From NCBI RefSeq assembly GCF_028713855.1, contig NZ_JAQTNN010000001.1:1-64000 (forward strand): DNA of 64,000 bases. Reading direction: 5' to 3'. Under the pieces are notes generated by a model that was not told the origin of the DNA, made no database searches, and was given only the letters and a program-made list of their open reading frames with translations. A program made the position numbers and the translations under genes. This stretch comes from Sulfuricurvum sp. GTDB taxonomy: Bacteria; Campylobacterota; Campylobacteria; Campylobacterales; Sulfurimonadaceae. Of the stretch, positions 49,897 to 57,614 are shown piece by piece; positions within the stretch are counted from its first letter, which is position 1; every line of letters begins with the position of its first letter.

Positions 49897-51203
49897 AAAT
49901 TTATTTCATCGGGATCGGCGGGATCGGGATTTCGGGTCTGGCAAAATACATGCGTTTTAGCGGCCACGAGGTAAGCGGATCGGATATGAAAGCAACCCAC
50001 ATTACCCAACGTCTCCTTGATCGCGGTATCACGGTCACCATCGGACATGATGCGGCTAACATCCCGCAGGAGTGCGATCTCGTTATCCACTCGGCGATTA
50101 TTCGTGACACGAATGTGGAAGTGATCGAAGCTAAAAACAGAGGGATCGTCGTTTTGCACCGTCGTGATGCACTCTTGCGTATCCTCAAAGAGAAAAAAGT
50201 TTACGCAGTATGCGGTGCGCACGGTAAAAGTACGACAACGGCGATTTTAGCCTCGATCATGAGCGGAAGTGCGATCATCGGTGCGGAGTCCAAAGATTTC
50301 GGCTCCAATGTCCGATATGACGGAAGCACCGACGTGATGCTCTTCGAAGCCGATGAAAGCGACGGAAGTTTTCTCAACTCCAACCCGTACTGTTCCATCG
50401 TCACCAACGCCGAGCCGGAGCACATGGAGTATTACCACTACAACATCGACGAGTTTCATAACGCCTACCGCCATTTCGTCGAGATGGCACCGATCCGTGT
50501 GATCAATGCGGAAGATCCGTTTATGGCGACATTGGAGTGTGAGGCGATCCGTCTCTATCCGAGTCAGGATATCTCTAACATCCGCTATACCCTCCTCGAT
50601 GATGAGCCTTACACCCGCTTTACCCTTAAAAATATGGGTGAATTCGAAGTGTGGGGATTCGGAGAACATATCGCGATGGATGCGTCGTTAGCGATTTTAG
50701 CGGCGGCTCAGACGATGAGTGTTGCGGCTATCCGTGCGAATATCCTCCATTTCAAAGGGATCAAAAAACGGTTCGACGTGATTTTCAAAGGGTCAGACCG
50801 TGTTATCATCGACGATTACGCCCACCACCCGACCGAGATCAAAGCGACAATGGAATCTCTCAAAATCTATGCAGAACTCAAAGGGTTCAAACGTATCATC
50901 GCCATTTGGCAACCGCACAAATACTCTCGTACTATCGATAACCTCGATGCGTTTGTCGCGTGTTTCGAAGGGTGTGCTGAACTCGTTATCCTCCCTGTAT
51001 GGGCGGCGAGCGAAGAGCCACGTGAGATCGATTTTGCAGGTCGTTTCGGACACTATAACCTCACGATGAGTGACAAACTTCACCGCGCAGGCGATACCAT
51101 CGAATCGATCATCGGCGATGCCGTGGTTCAAACGTACGATCACGATCTCATCGTTGGATTCGGGGCAGGGGACTTGACCTATCAGCTTCGTGGAACCAAG
51201 TGA
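49893..51203 (+). CDS. murC: UDP-N-acetylmuramate--L-alanine ligase
   Basis: Adds the first amino acid of the peptidoglycan stem peptide. The N-terminal Rossmann part has FIGIGGIGISGLAKYM, the ATP P-loop is GAHGKSTTTA, and DYAHHPTEIKATM and WQPHKYSRT mark the C-terminal domain. It has 436 residues. It overlaps the hypothetical gene by four bases and mutS2 by 14. Confidence 0.96.
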   Translation: MKIYFIGIGGIGISGLAKYMRFSGHEVSGSDMKATHITQRLLDRGITVTIGHDAANIPQECDLVIHSAIIRDTNVEVIEAKNRGIVVLHRRDALLRILKEKKVYAVCGAHGKSTTTAILASIMSGSAIIGAESKDFGSNVRYDGSTDVMLFEADESDGSFLNSNPYCSIVTNAEPEHMEYYHYNIDEFHNAYRHFVEMAPIRVINAEDPFMATLECEAIRLYPSQDISNIRYTLLDDEPYTRFTLKNMGEFEVWGFGEHIAMDASLAILAAAQTMSVAAIRANILHFKGIKKRFDVIFKGSDRVIIDDYAHHPTEIKATMESLKIYAELKGFKRIIAIWQPHKYSRTIDNLDAFVACFEGCAELVILPVWAASEEPREIDFAGRFGHYNLTMSDKLHRAGDTIESIIGDAVVQTYDHDLIVGFGAGDLTYQLRGTK

Positions 51204-53436
51204 GATTGTGCGTTCAATGAGTTCCCTTTCTTCCAACCTCGCCGAGCTTTTCGGCAAGCTTGATCTTCTCCCTCATATCACCTCATTAGAGCAGTTTTTC
51301 TCCCGTGAACAAAATATCGCTATCCCAGGAGATCAGGAACGGCACTACCGCTATATTCAAGCCCTCGATGCGTTGGAGTTCAAAGCCCCGCCCAAGAGCG
51401 TAGGATTTGAATCTATCATCAACCACCTCAAAAAGCAGGGGGTTTTACGCTTCGAAGAGATCCATGAACTCCTCAAAGTGGTTCGCTATTTTAGATTGAT
51501 GCGTAACCACGAGTTCGCAGGCCTTATCGGCGAATGGATGGAGACGATTATCATCCCCGAAGTGTTCAGTGAGATCGATGAGTATTTCGATCATGAGGGG
51601 AACTTCATCGAATCCCGTGACGAGGAACTCCATAAAATCGCACAGCGGATCAAAGCAATCAAAACGGAGATTAACGAGTCGATCAAACGGCTCTTTCACA
51701 CTCAAAAGCTCACTCCCTATCTCGTCGACACCCAAATCCACTACATCAACGATGAAGAGTGTTTGTTGGTGCGCGGCGGATTTAACCACGTCCTGAAAGG
51801 CTCAGTCGTCGGACGGACGGGGGCGGGATTTTTCTACGTCGCCCCTGATTCGGTGCTCCGTTCCAAAGAGCAGTTGCGTTATGTGTTGCAGGAGCGGGAA
51901 ACGAAGCTCTATGAATATGCCAAGCGCTTTAGTGCGAAACTCTCTAATCTTGTCCCTTTTATCGGATTTATTGACCGTGAGTTCGACCGATATGATCACT
52001 ATCAAGCGCGGGTGTTGTTTGCCCGAGCGAGGGATTTTGCGATTCTCAAACCCCAAAACAACACCGACATCGTCCTCGAAGAGTTCTCCCATCCCGCCAT
52101 CCACAAACCCAAACCGATCAGCGTCGATTTTCGCTCCAATCTCCTGATGATTACGGGGGTTAATGCTGGGGGTAAAACGATGCTCCTCAAATCGCTCCTC
52201 TCGGCGGCATTGATGGCGAAATATCTCATCCCGATGAAGATTAACCCTCACAAATCGCGCATCGGTAGTTTCAAGCGGATCGAAGCGGTCATCGACGATC
52301 CCCAAAGCGTGAGCAACGACATCTCCACCTTTGCAGGGCGGATGGTGCAGTTTAGCCATCTCTTCGAGCATAAAAGCGCCCTCGTCGGAGTCGATGAAAT
52401 CGAGCTGGGAACCGACAGCGACGAGGCGGCGGCACTCTTTGCCATTGTCCTCGATGAGCTGATCAAACGGGGTCAGAAGATCATCGTCACCACCCACCAC
52501 AAACGTCTCGCCGCACTAATGGCGGATCGAGATGATGTGGAGCTAATGGCGGCGTTGTATGACGAAGAGCGGCGACTTCCGACCTATGAGTTTTTACAAG
52601 GGGTGATCGGTAAGAGCTATGCGTTCGAGACGGCGTCACGCTACGGGATCAACCCCGCCATCATCACCCGCGCCAAATCGCTCTACGGTGAAAACCACGA
52701 AAAACTGAGCGTCCTCATCGAGAGGGGGAGTGAGTTGGAGCGTGAGCTGAAACGGAAAAACCGCGAAGTAGACGAACGACTCGAATCGCTCAAATCGCAA
52801 GAGCGCGATCTCAAAGAGGCGCGGGAGTATCTCAGAACCGAGCTGGATCACGAGAAAGCGAAACTTCGTACAGGTTATGATGAAGCAATCCGTGAAGCTA
52901 AAGAGGCGGCTAAGGGGATGGATATGGCGGCAATCCACCGTCAGCTCAACAAGGCGCAGGCGAAACTCCCTAAACCTGAACCGATCAAAATCGCCGAACC
53001 TGAACCGATCAAATACGAAATAGGGCAGAGCGTGAAATACCGCACTCAGCGGGGAACGGTCGTGAGTGTCGGAGCCAAAGATGCGATGATCGAGGTGGAG
53101 GGGATGCGTTTACGGGTCAAACTTACGGATCTTAAACCCAGTGGTAACCTCCCGAAAAAGCCCAAGGTCACCGTGACTTCACAGATCGACCAAAAAAGCG
53201 GTCTCAAACTCGATCTTCACGGTCTACGAGGGGAAGAGGCGTGCGAGCGGATGGATAAATTTCTCTCCGATGCCCTTTTGCAGGGGTTTGATGAGGTTAT
53301 TATCTATCACGGGATCGGAACGGGGAAACTCTCTTATGCCGTCAAAGAGTTTCTAAAAGCTCATCCGAGTGTGAAAAGCTTTGTCGATGCTCCTCAACAT
53401 TTGGGTGGATTTGGGGCGAAGATTGTTCGTCTTTAA
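51190..53436 (+). CDS. mutS2: Endonuclease MutS2
   Basis: MutS paralogue with ATPase and Smr nuclease domains; in Helicobacter it suppresses recombination, and elsewhere it acts on collided ribosomes. P-loop ITGVNAGGKT, VDEIELGTDSDEAAAL (Walker B/signature), a charged coiled coil (about 510-590) and a C-terminal Smr domain with LDLHGLRG and YHGIGTGKL are seen. It has 748 residues from GTG 51190; an ATG at 51217 is an equally weak alternative start. Confidence 0.93.
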   Translation: MEPSEIVRSMSSLSSNLAELFGKLDLLPHITSLEQFFSREQNIAIPGDQERHYRYIQALDALEFKAPPKSVGFESIINHLKKQGVLRFEEIHELLKVVRYFRLMRNHEFAGLIGEWMETIIIPEVFSEIDEYFDHEGNFIESRDEELHKIAQRIKAIKTEINESIKRLFHTQKLTPYLVDTQIHYINDEECLLVRGGFNHVLKGSVVGRTGAGFFYVAPDSVLRSKEQLRYVLQERETKLYEYAKRFSAKLSNLVPFIGFIDREFDRYDHYQARVLFARARDFAILKPQNNTDIVLEEFSHPAIHKPKPISVDFRSNLLMITGVNAGGKTMLLKSLLSAALMAKYLIPMKINPHKSRIGSFKRIEAVIDDPQSVSNDISTFAGRMVQFSHLFEHKSALVGVDEIELGTDSDEAAALFAIVLDELIKRGQKIIVTTHHKRLAALMADRDDVELMAALYDEERRLPTYEFLQGVIGKSYAFETASRYGINPAIITRAKSLYGENHEKLSVLIERGSELERELKRKNREVDERLESLKSQERDLKEAREYLRTELDHEKAKLRTGYDEAIREAKEAAKGMDMAAIHRQLNKAQAKLPKPEPIKIAEPEPIKYEIGQSVKYRTQRGTVVSVGAKDAMIEVEGMRLRVKLTDLKPSGNLPKKPKVTVTSQIDQKSGLKLDLHGLRGEEACERMDKFLSDALLQGFDEVIIYHGIGTGKLSYAVKEFLKAHPSVKSFVDAPQHLGGFGAKIVRL

Positions 53437-53442
53437 ATATTC

Positions 53443-53467
53443 GTTCGTCCTGAGTTAGTCGAAGGGT
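53443..53467. repeat. Widespread intergenic repeat, half element (TCCTGAG-TAGTCGAAGG)
   Basis: TTCGTCCTGAGTTAGTCGAAG, 6 bases after mutS2, matches from memory the common bacterial intergenic repeat centred on CCTGAGCTTGTCGAAGG. The reverse arm is missing, so this is a partial or decayed copy. Confidence 0.5.
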
Positions 53468-53487
53468 GCTTCGTAATCCATTTCTCC

Positions 53488-53551
53488 GTCATCCCGTGCT
53501 TGATACGGGATCTAATATACACTTTAGATGCTGAATCAAGTTCAGCATGAC
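53488..53551. repeat. Composite palindromic repeat (GTCAT...ATGAC)
   Basis: A 64-base element with outer arms GTCAT / ATGAC enclosing two hairpins: ATCCCGT-N7-ACGGGAT (53491-53511) and ATGCTGAA-TCAAG-TTCAGCAT (53528-53548). Both hairpins match from memory a repeat found between genes in many bacteria. It could fold as a cruciform or RNA double hairpin and end mutS2 transcription. Confidence 0.7.
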
Positions 53552-53574
53552 AAAATATCTTGCTAGGGATCTAT

Positions 53575-53618
53575 CTCCATTCCCTTGCAAACTTTTACAT
53601 TTCACAGTACAATCTTTA
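53575..53618 (+). repeat. Shared upstream repeat, copy 1
   Basis: Contains TTTCACAGTACAATCTTTA (53600-53618) preceded by CCCTTGCAAACTTTTACA. It is about 80 percent alike by eye to 55383-55423 and partly to 54792-54808. It lies about 95 bases before the 95-residue membrane-protein gene. Confidence 0.6.
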
Positions 53619-53711
53619 AAAATATTTCATTTTGTTTAATTTTGATAGTTAAATTTTAAATTTAGGTATATTTTTGAAAAAATAAGACAATTAAATATTA
53701 TGGAGAGTTAA

Positions 53712-53999
53712 ATGATCAAAACCCCTATATATTTATTCTATTTTTCTTTAGTTTTCGGAATATTTCCACTATTAGTTACATTAATATCAGGTGCAATTGC
53801 AAGCCTTTTTGGATGTCAACTGAATGAAGCTACATGTATTTGTGTTATATTAGGACTAAATATTGGACCATTGCTTGGTAGTATGGGTGTAGTGGGTTGG
53901 TTTTCTTTTTATACTATACCTTTAGCTTTAGGTGGAATTTTATTTTCATTTATTTGGGCTATTGCCAATAAATTTTCCAAAAAAAATGATAGAAAATAG
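53712..53999 (+). CDS. Small multi-pass membrane protein, function unknown
   Basis: A 95-residue hydrophobic protein with three likely membrane helices (about residues 5-33, 43-60 and 65-86) and a basic C-terminus (KFSKKNDRK). Two Cys (CQLNEATCIC) lie between the helices. The gene is much more AT-rich than its neighbours. TATGGAGAG precedes the ATG. No family is recognised. Confidence 0.6.
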   Translation: MIKTPIYLFYFSLVFGIFPLLVTLISGAIASLFGCQLNEATCICVILGLNIGPLLGSMGVVGWFSFYTIPLALGGILFSFIWAIANKFSKKNDRK

Positions 54000-54074
54000 G
54001 TAAAAAAGGGAGAAGCTACTTTTTAAAAGATAGATTTACCCTAAAGGGCACTTCGCCCGATCATGTCGGAAATG

Positions 54075-54117
54075 ACGGAATGTATAAACTTTCTAAAATT
54101 CCTGTATAATATTCCGT
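54075..54117 (+). promoter_or_regulatory. Promoter and operator of the toxin-antitoxin pair
   Basis: ACGGAAT (54075-54081) and ATTCCGT (54111-54117) form an inverted repeat around TATAAT (54105-54110), 22 bases before the antitoxin ATG. This fits autorepression by the antitoxin or complex. Binding is inferred. Confidence 0.5.
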
Positions 54118-54138
54118 AAGATTACACGGGAGATTACG

Positions 54139-54444
54139 ATGGTAGCCTATAAATCCAACGAAATGATGAGTTCGACCGATGTTGCGAAAAACTTCGGAGC
54201 AGTCCTCTCCAAACTCGCAAACCACGAAGTCGATAAAATCTGCGTACTGCGTAACAACAAACCCGAAGCGGTCGTCCTCAGCGCACTCGAATATGAACAA
54301 CTCCGTGATTATCGCTATTGGAACACGATGAGCGAAAAAGAGTATCTGCAAAAAGCACATGAGAGTATCGACAGTTCACGGAGCTATTCGATAGAAGAAG
54401 TTGATGCCTATCTCGAACGGATCATCGACACGTATGAACGTTAG
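54139..54444 (+). CDS. Phd/YefM-family antitoxin
   Basis: DNA-binding antitoxin of a type II module. N-terminal MSSTDVAKNFGAVLSKLANHEVDKICVLRNNKPEAVVLSALEYEQL matches the Phd/YefM fold. The C-terminal half is an acidic helix likely wrapping the toxin. It has 101 residues. The toxin gene overlaps its 3' end by 11 bases. Confidence 0.88.
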   Translation: MVAYKSNEMMSSTDVAKNFGAVLSKLANHEVDKICVLRNNKPEAVVLSALEYEQLRDYRYWNTMSEKEYLQKAHESIDSSRSYSIEEVDAYLERIIDTYER

Positions 54445-54724
54445 AATTCTCCCCTCTTTTATCGCCAAACTTCAGTTTGTTTTGGAAAAGATTGCCGAGG
54501 ATAAAAAAAGCGCGGCACATACATTTCGTCGAGAGATTTTGCGTGAGTGCTATAGCCTCAGCGATTTTCCCTACCGTTGCCGCCGCTCGATTCATTATAA
54601 CGATGACAATATACGCGATTTGGTTTTTAAAGGGTATACGATTATTTATAAAATCAAAGATGATGAGATAAAAGTGTTTGCGCTGACAAAATATGAAGAT
54701 TACAAAGATGAAATTGGCTCATAA
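54434..54724 (+). CDS. RelE/ParE-family toxin
   Basis: A 96-residue toxin of the RelE/ParE superfamily starting MNVRILPSFIAKL at 54434, 11 bases inside the antitoxin gene. An earlier in-frame ATG at 54401 is unlikely. Features: helical N-terminus (KIAEDKKSAAHTFRREIL), then RDLVFKGYTIIYKIKDDEIKVFALTKYEDY. Basic residues for RNA or gyrase targeting are present, but RelE and ParE action cannot be told apart by eye. Confidence 0.82.
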   Translation: MNVRILPSFIAKLQFVLEKIAEDKKSAAHTFRREILRECYSLSDFPYRCRRSIHYNDDNIRDLVFKGYTIIYKIKDDEIKVFALTKYEDYKDEIGS

Positions 54725-54740
54725 GCCTATATTTCCCTCG

Positions 54741-54761
54741 TTCCCACTTTCCAAGTGGGAA
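54741..54761. repeat. Palindromic repeat TTCCCACTT/AAGTGGGAA, copy 1
   Basis: A perfect 9-bp stem with a TCC loop, followed by TGCAGTTCTTTA. It resembles from memory the widespread CGTTCCCACGC...GCGTGGGAATGC repeat. It lies 17 bases after the toxin stop. Copies at 55343-55359 and, decayed, at 58944-58975. Confidence 0.7.
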
Positions 54762-54791
54762 TGCAGTTCTTTAGTATTGATAATTTTTTTC

Positions 54792-54808
54792 TTTCATAGT
54801 AAAATCTA
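54792..54808 (+). repeat. Shared upstream repeat, copy 2 (short)
   Basis: TTTCATAGTAAAATCTA, a diverged copy of the motif at 53600 and 55405, 59 bases before the secreted-protein gene. Confidence 0.45.
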
Positions 54809-54866
54809 TATTGAAATATATAATTTTATGTTATAGTAAAAAAATATTATAAAAAAAGGGGTCATC

Positions 54867-55304
54867 ATGAAACGTTTTCTCCTATCAGCGGTAATTGCCG
54901 CTGCAACTCTCACAGCTTCGGCACAAGCTGCCGATGTTGGTGTTTCGATTAGCATCGGGCAGCCCGGCTTTTATGGCCAAATTGACATCGGCGATTTCCC
55001 ACAACCAAGAGTCCTCTACGCTCAACCGATAATCGTTGAACGGGGGATAATGATGAATCGCCCGCCAGTCTATCTGCGCGTTCCGCCTGGGCACGCCAGA
55101 CATTGGAGTAAACATTGTCATGAATACCATGCCTGCGGCGAGCGGGTCTTATTTGTGCGCGATGACTGGTACGAACGCGAGTATGTTCCCCGTTATCAAG
55201 AAAGACACTATGATCGCGGGTATGACAACCGTGATCATGGAGATAGAGGCCGGGGTAATGATCATGGGGACAGAGGTCACGGCAATAAGCATGAAAGAGA
55301 CTAA
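54867..55304 (+). CDS. Small secreted protein with His/Asp/Arg-rich tail
   Basis: A 145-residue periplasmic or exported protein. Signal peptide about 1-21 (ending ASAQAAD). The middle part (VSISIGQPGFYGQIDIGDFPQP; YLRVPPGHARHWSKHC; CGERVLFVRDDWY) resembles, from memory, uncharacterised betaproteobacterial proteins. The tail (about 115-145) alternates His, Asp, Arg and Gly and could bind metal. Base composition is richer in G+C than the host. GGGG lies upstream of the ATG. Confidence 0.75.
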   Translation: MKRFLLSAVIAAATLTASAQAADVGVSISIGQPGFYGQIDIGDFPQPRVLYAQPIIVERGIMMNRPPVYLRVPPGHARHWSKHCHEYHACGERVLFVRDDWYEREYVPRYQERHYDRGYDNRDHGDRGRGNDHGDRGHGNKHERD

Positions 55305-55342
55305 AAAGTAAGGGGTAGAGACTACTTTTAGTATCTCTCGTC

Positions 55343-55359
55343 CCCACTTTCCAAGTGGG
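55343..55359. repeat. Palindromic repeat CCCACTT/AAGTGGG, copy 2
   Basis: CCCACTTTCCAAGTGGG, the same core as at 54741-54761, 38 bases after the secreted-protein stop. It may terminate that transcript. Confidence 0.7.
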
Positions 55360-55382
55360 AATCCATCCCTTTTCCCCATTCA

Positions 55383-55423
55383 CCTCCCCTTGTAAACTTT
55401 CTTATTTCACAGTAGAATCTTTA
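55383..55423 (+). repeat. Shared upstream repeat, copy 3
   Basis: Contains TTTCACAGTAGAATCTTTA (55405-55423), preceded by CCCTTGTAAACTTTCT. It matches copy 1 closely and lies 125 bases before the diguanylate cyclase gene. Confidence 0.6.
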
Positions 55424-55469
55424 CAAGTCTGTCATTGTGTTAAATATTGAGTACCAATTTCTAATATTT

Positions 55470-55486
55470 GGATATTTTGAATATCC
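55470..55486 (+). repeat. Palindrome GGATATT/AATATCC upstream of the diguanylate cyclase gene
   Basis: Perfect 7-bp arms with a TTG loop, followed by TTTT. It could be an operator for the downstream gene or a second terminator for the upstream one. Confidence 0.5.
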
Positions 55487-55547
55487 TTTTATCTATTGAG
55501 TTTTCGGTAAAAGGCATACTATAGGAATGAAGAAATGAGAATCAATA

Positions 55548-57059
55548 ATGAAAAATCCTGATATGGACGACTTGTCCGTCGATCAAGCACCATTGAATGA
55601 CACTGGAATTCCAACTTCTTCGACACGGATTCATTGGTTTAGTCATGTAATAGAATCGCCCATCCTGTTTCCGACAATTATCGTTCTTGTACTAGCCACG
55701 ATCTGGGGGACGACCCTGAGCCTGATCAAAGTCGAACAAACCACGGCCAAGCAAACCGCAGTGGCATCGAGCCATGAACTGTCCGAGACTTATGAATCAC
55801 AGGTCGTGCGCGCACTGCGCGAAATCGACCATACACTGAAAGTCGTCAAATATGCAAATGATTTCTTTAGTACACAGGACGTATTGCCGAAGTTGAAAGC
55901 TAGGGATCTATTGCCGCCGCCGTTGGTGTTCGTCGTCAGTATGGCGGACAGGAAAGGCGATGTCGTGACCAGCACCAGTCCCTCCGAAAACGCCAATGTT
56001 GCCGACCGGGATTTTTTCCGTAGCCAACTCCAGACGGATTCCATCTCGGTCGGTCGTCCGCAACTTGACCCCGATACCGGAAGGTGGAGTCTGACATTCA
56101 GTCGCAGGCTTGACTCGGTCAATGGAAAGTTTGCCGGTATTGTGATGGTCTCGGTCGACGCGGCCTATTTTGTCAGTGGCTATGAATCCTCGAAACTAGG
56201 AGCGCATGGCATGCTCGGCATTTTCGGTGAGGATGGTATATTCCTTGTCAGGCGCAGTGGGGAAACAGTCACTGCCAACGAGAAATCTAACGTCTGGGAT
56301 GGCGTGCGGCGCTACACCAATACACATAGGCTCTATGGTTTCCCACTGAGCGTGATCGTTGGATTATCCGTAGACGAACAATTGGCGTCTGCTCAGCGGA
56401 AGAAACAAGTCTATCTTTGGCGGGCGGCAGCCGGCAGTTTTATAATGATCCTGATTATCGCGGTGATGTGGCGTATGAGCCATCAGCTTGCGTTAAGCCG
56501 TCAGCGTGCCGTCGAGGAAGATATGGCTCATACAGCGCGTGTCGAATACCTTGCCTATCACGATGGTCTCACGACGTTGCCGAATCGCAGCCTATTCAGT
56601 AAGCTGTTGAGCCATTGTATTTATCAGGCGCAACGCTATAACCGGAAATTTGCGGTGCTATATTTCGACTTGGATCATTTTAAAAATGTTAACGATACCC
56701 TCGGACACGAGGCTGGTGACCAACTGTTACAAGAAGTCTCAATAAGAGTAAGGGCTTGTCTGCGTGACAGTGACACTGTCGCCCGTATGGGCGGCGACGA
56801 GTTTGTTGCCTTGCTGCCGGAACTAAGTGAGGAAAAGTACGTAGTGACTGTGGCCCAGAAAATCCTTACCGCCGTCGCTTCGCCATTCATCCTGCAAGGC
56901 CAGGAAGTCCACGTGACAGCAAGTATCGGCATCAGCATCTATCCGCAAGATGGTATGGACGAGCAAACGCTGCAAAAAAATGCCGATATAGCGATGTATC
57001 AGGTGAAGGAAGAAGGCCGGAATAACTTCCAGTTTTATTCCGAGAAACAGAACGCGTAG
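55548..57059 (+). CDS. Membrane-bound diguanylate cyclase with Cache-type sensor
   Basis: Makes c-di-GMP in response to an outside signal. A membrane helix at about residues 36-58, a periplasmic sensor of about 220 residues with Cache-like features (DVVTSTSPSENANVADRDFFRSQL; SVGRPQLDPDTGRWSLTFSRR), a second helix (about 287-308), and GGDEF at 415-419. The product-inhibition I-site RxxD is intact (Arg406-Asp409). It has 503 residues. Base and codon use is clearly richer in G+C than in the flanking genes. It converges on the binding-protein/porin pair. Confidence 0.9.
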   Translation: MKNPDMDDLSVDQAPLNDTGIPTSSTRIHWFSHVIESPILFPTIIVLVLATIWGTTLSLIKVEQTTAKQTAVASSHELSETYESQVVRALREIDHTLKVVKYANDFFSTQDVLPKLKARDLLPPPLVFVVSMADRKGDVVTSTSPSENANVADRDFFRSQLQTDSISVGRPQLDPDTGRWSLTFSRRLDSVNGKFAGIVMVSVDAAYFVSGYESSKLGAHGMLGIFGEDGIFLVRRSGETVTANEKSNVWDGVRRYTNTHRLYGFPLSVIVGLSVDEQLASAQRKKQVYLWRAAAGSFIMILIIAVMWRMSHQLALSRQRAVEEDMAHTARVEYLAYHDGLTTLPNRSLFSKLLSHCIYQAQRYNRKFAVLYFDLDHFKNVNDTLGHEAGDQLLQEVSIRVRACLRDSDTVARMGGDEFVALLPELSEEKYVVTVAQKILTAVASPFILQGQEVHVTASIGISIYPQDGMDEQTLQKNADIAMYQVKEEGRNNFQFYSEKQNA

Positions 57060-57174
57060 TTGCTTGAACGGCTCATATTGGAAGCGGTTCGACGGCAAGC
57101 AGCACTAAAAATGCCATTATCGCTATGGGCAGGGCGTTAAAACAAAGAAACTCTTGCGGGAGAGACGAATCGGA

Positions 57175-57603
57175 TTATTTGAGGATCGCCTTGACACTGT
57201 CATCCATCAACTTTTGATCGATGTAGCCGATGGCATCGGGATGTTCGACAATGAACTTTTTTACCTCTATATCATTTGATACTTCCTGCGGCGGCTGGCC
57301 CCGGCCGGTGAAAATAATCTTTGACCAGAATGCCTTTATCTGCGAGGGGGACTTGCCGGCGAATTTGAAGTAAAACTCCTCGCGGGCGGCAGAACCTTCG
57401 TTCTGATCGACCGGCACGGCTTGATGGCCATTAGGAAAGCGGTTTGCTTTGCCCAAAAATATATCCACGACTTGGTTTTTGCTCAGCGTGCTCATGGGAC
57501 TTTTGGCTGAAACCACAGCCACTATATCGGCCATAGCCTCAGCTGAGACTAAACTCAGGGAGAATGCGATGATGATAGATCCTATGCGATTCATATTAAT
57601 CAT
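57175..57603 (-). CDS. Small periplasmic substrate-binding-like protein (PBP-like)
   Basis: A 142-residue exported protein with a signal peptide (about 1-25, SLVSAEAMAD). The mature part (DIVAVVSAKSPMSTLSKNQVVDIFLGKANRFPNGHQAVPVDQNEGSAAREEFYFKFAGKS) is one lobe of a phosphate-ABC-type binding protein fold, far shorter than PstS. No ABC transporter is nearby. ATG 57603 has GAGG six bases upstream; an ATG at 57615 overlaps the porin stop. Being next to a sensor cyclase suggests a ligand-presenting role. Confidence 0.8.
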   Translation of the reverse strand: MINMNRIGSIIIAFSLSLVSAEAMADIVAVVSAKSPMSTLSKNQVVDIFLGKANRFPNGHQAVPVDQNEGSAAREEFYFKFAGKSPSQIKAFWSKIIFTGRGQPPQEVSNDIEVKKFIVEHPDAIGYIDQKLMDDSVKAILK

Positions 57604-57614
57604 AATCGGCCTCA

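Noticed and set aside
53437-53711. CRISPR array in the repeat-rich gap after mutS2
   Set aside because: The repeats are palindromic, differ from one another and are not regularly spaced.
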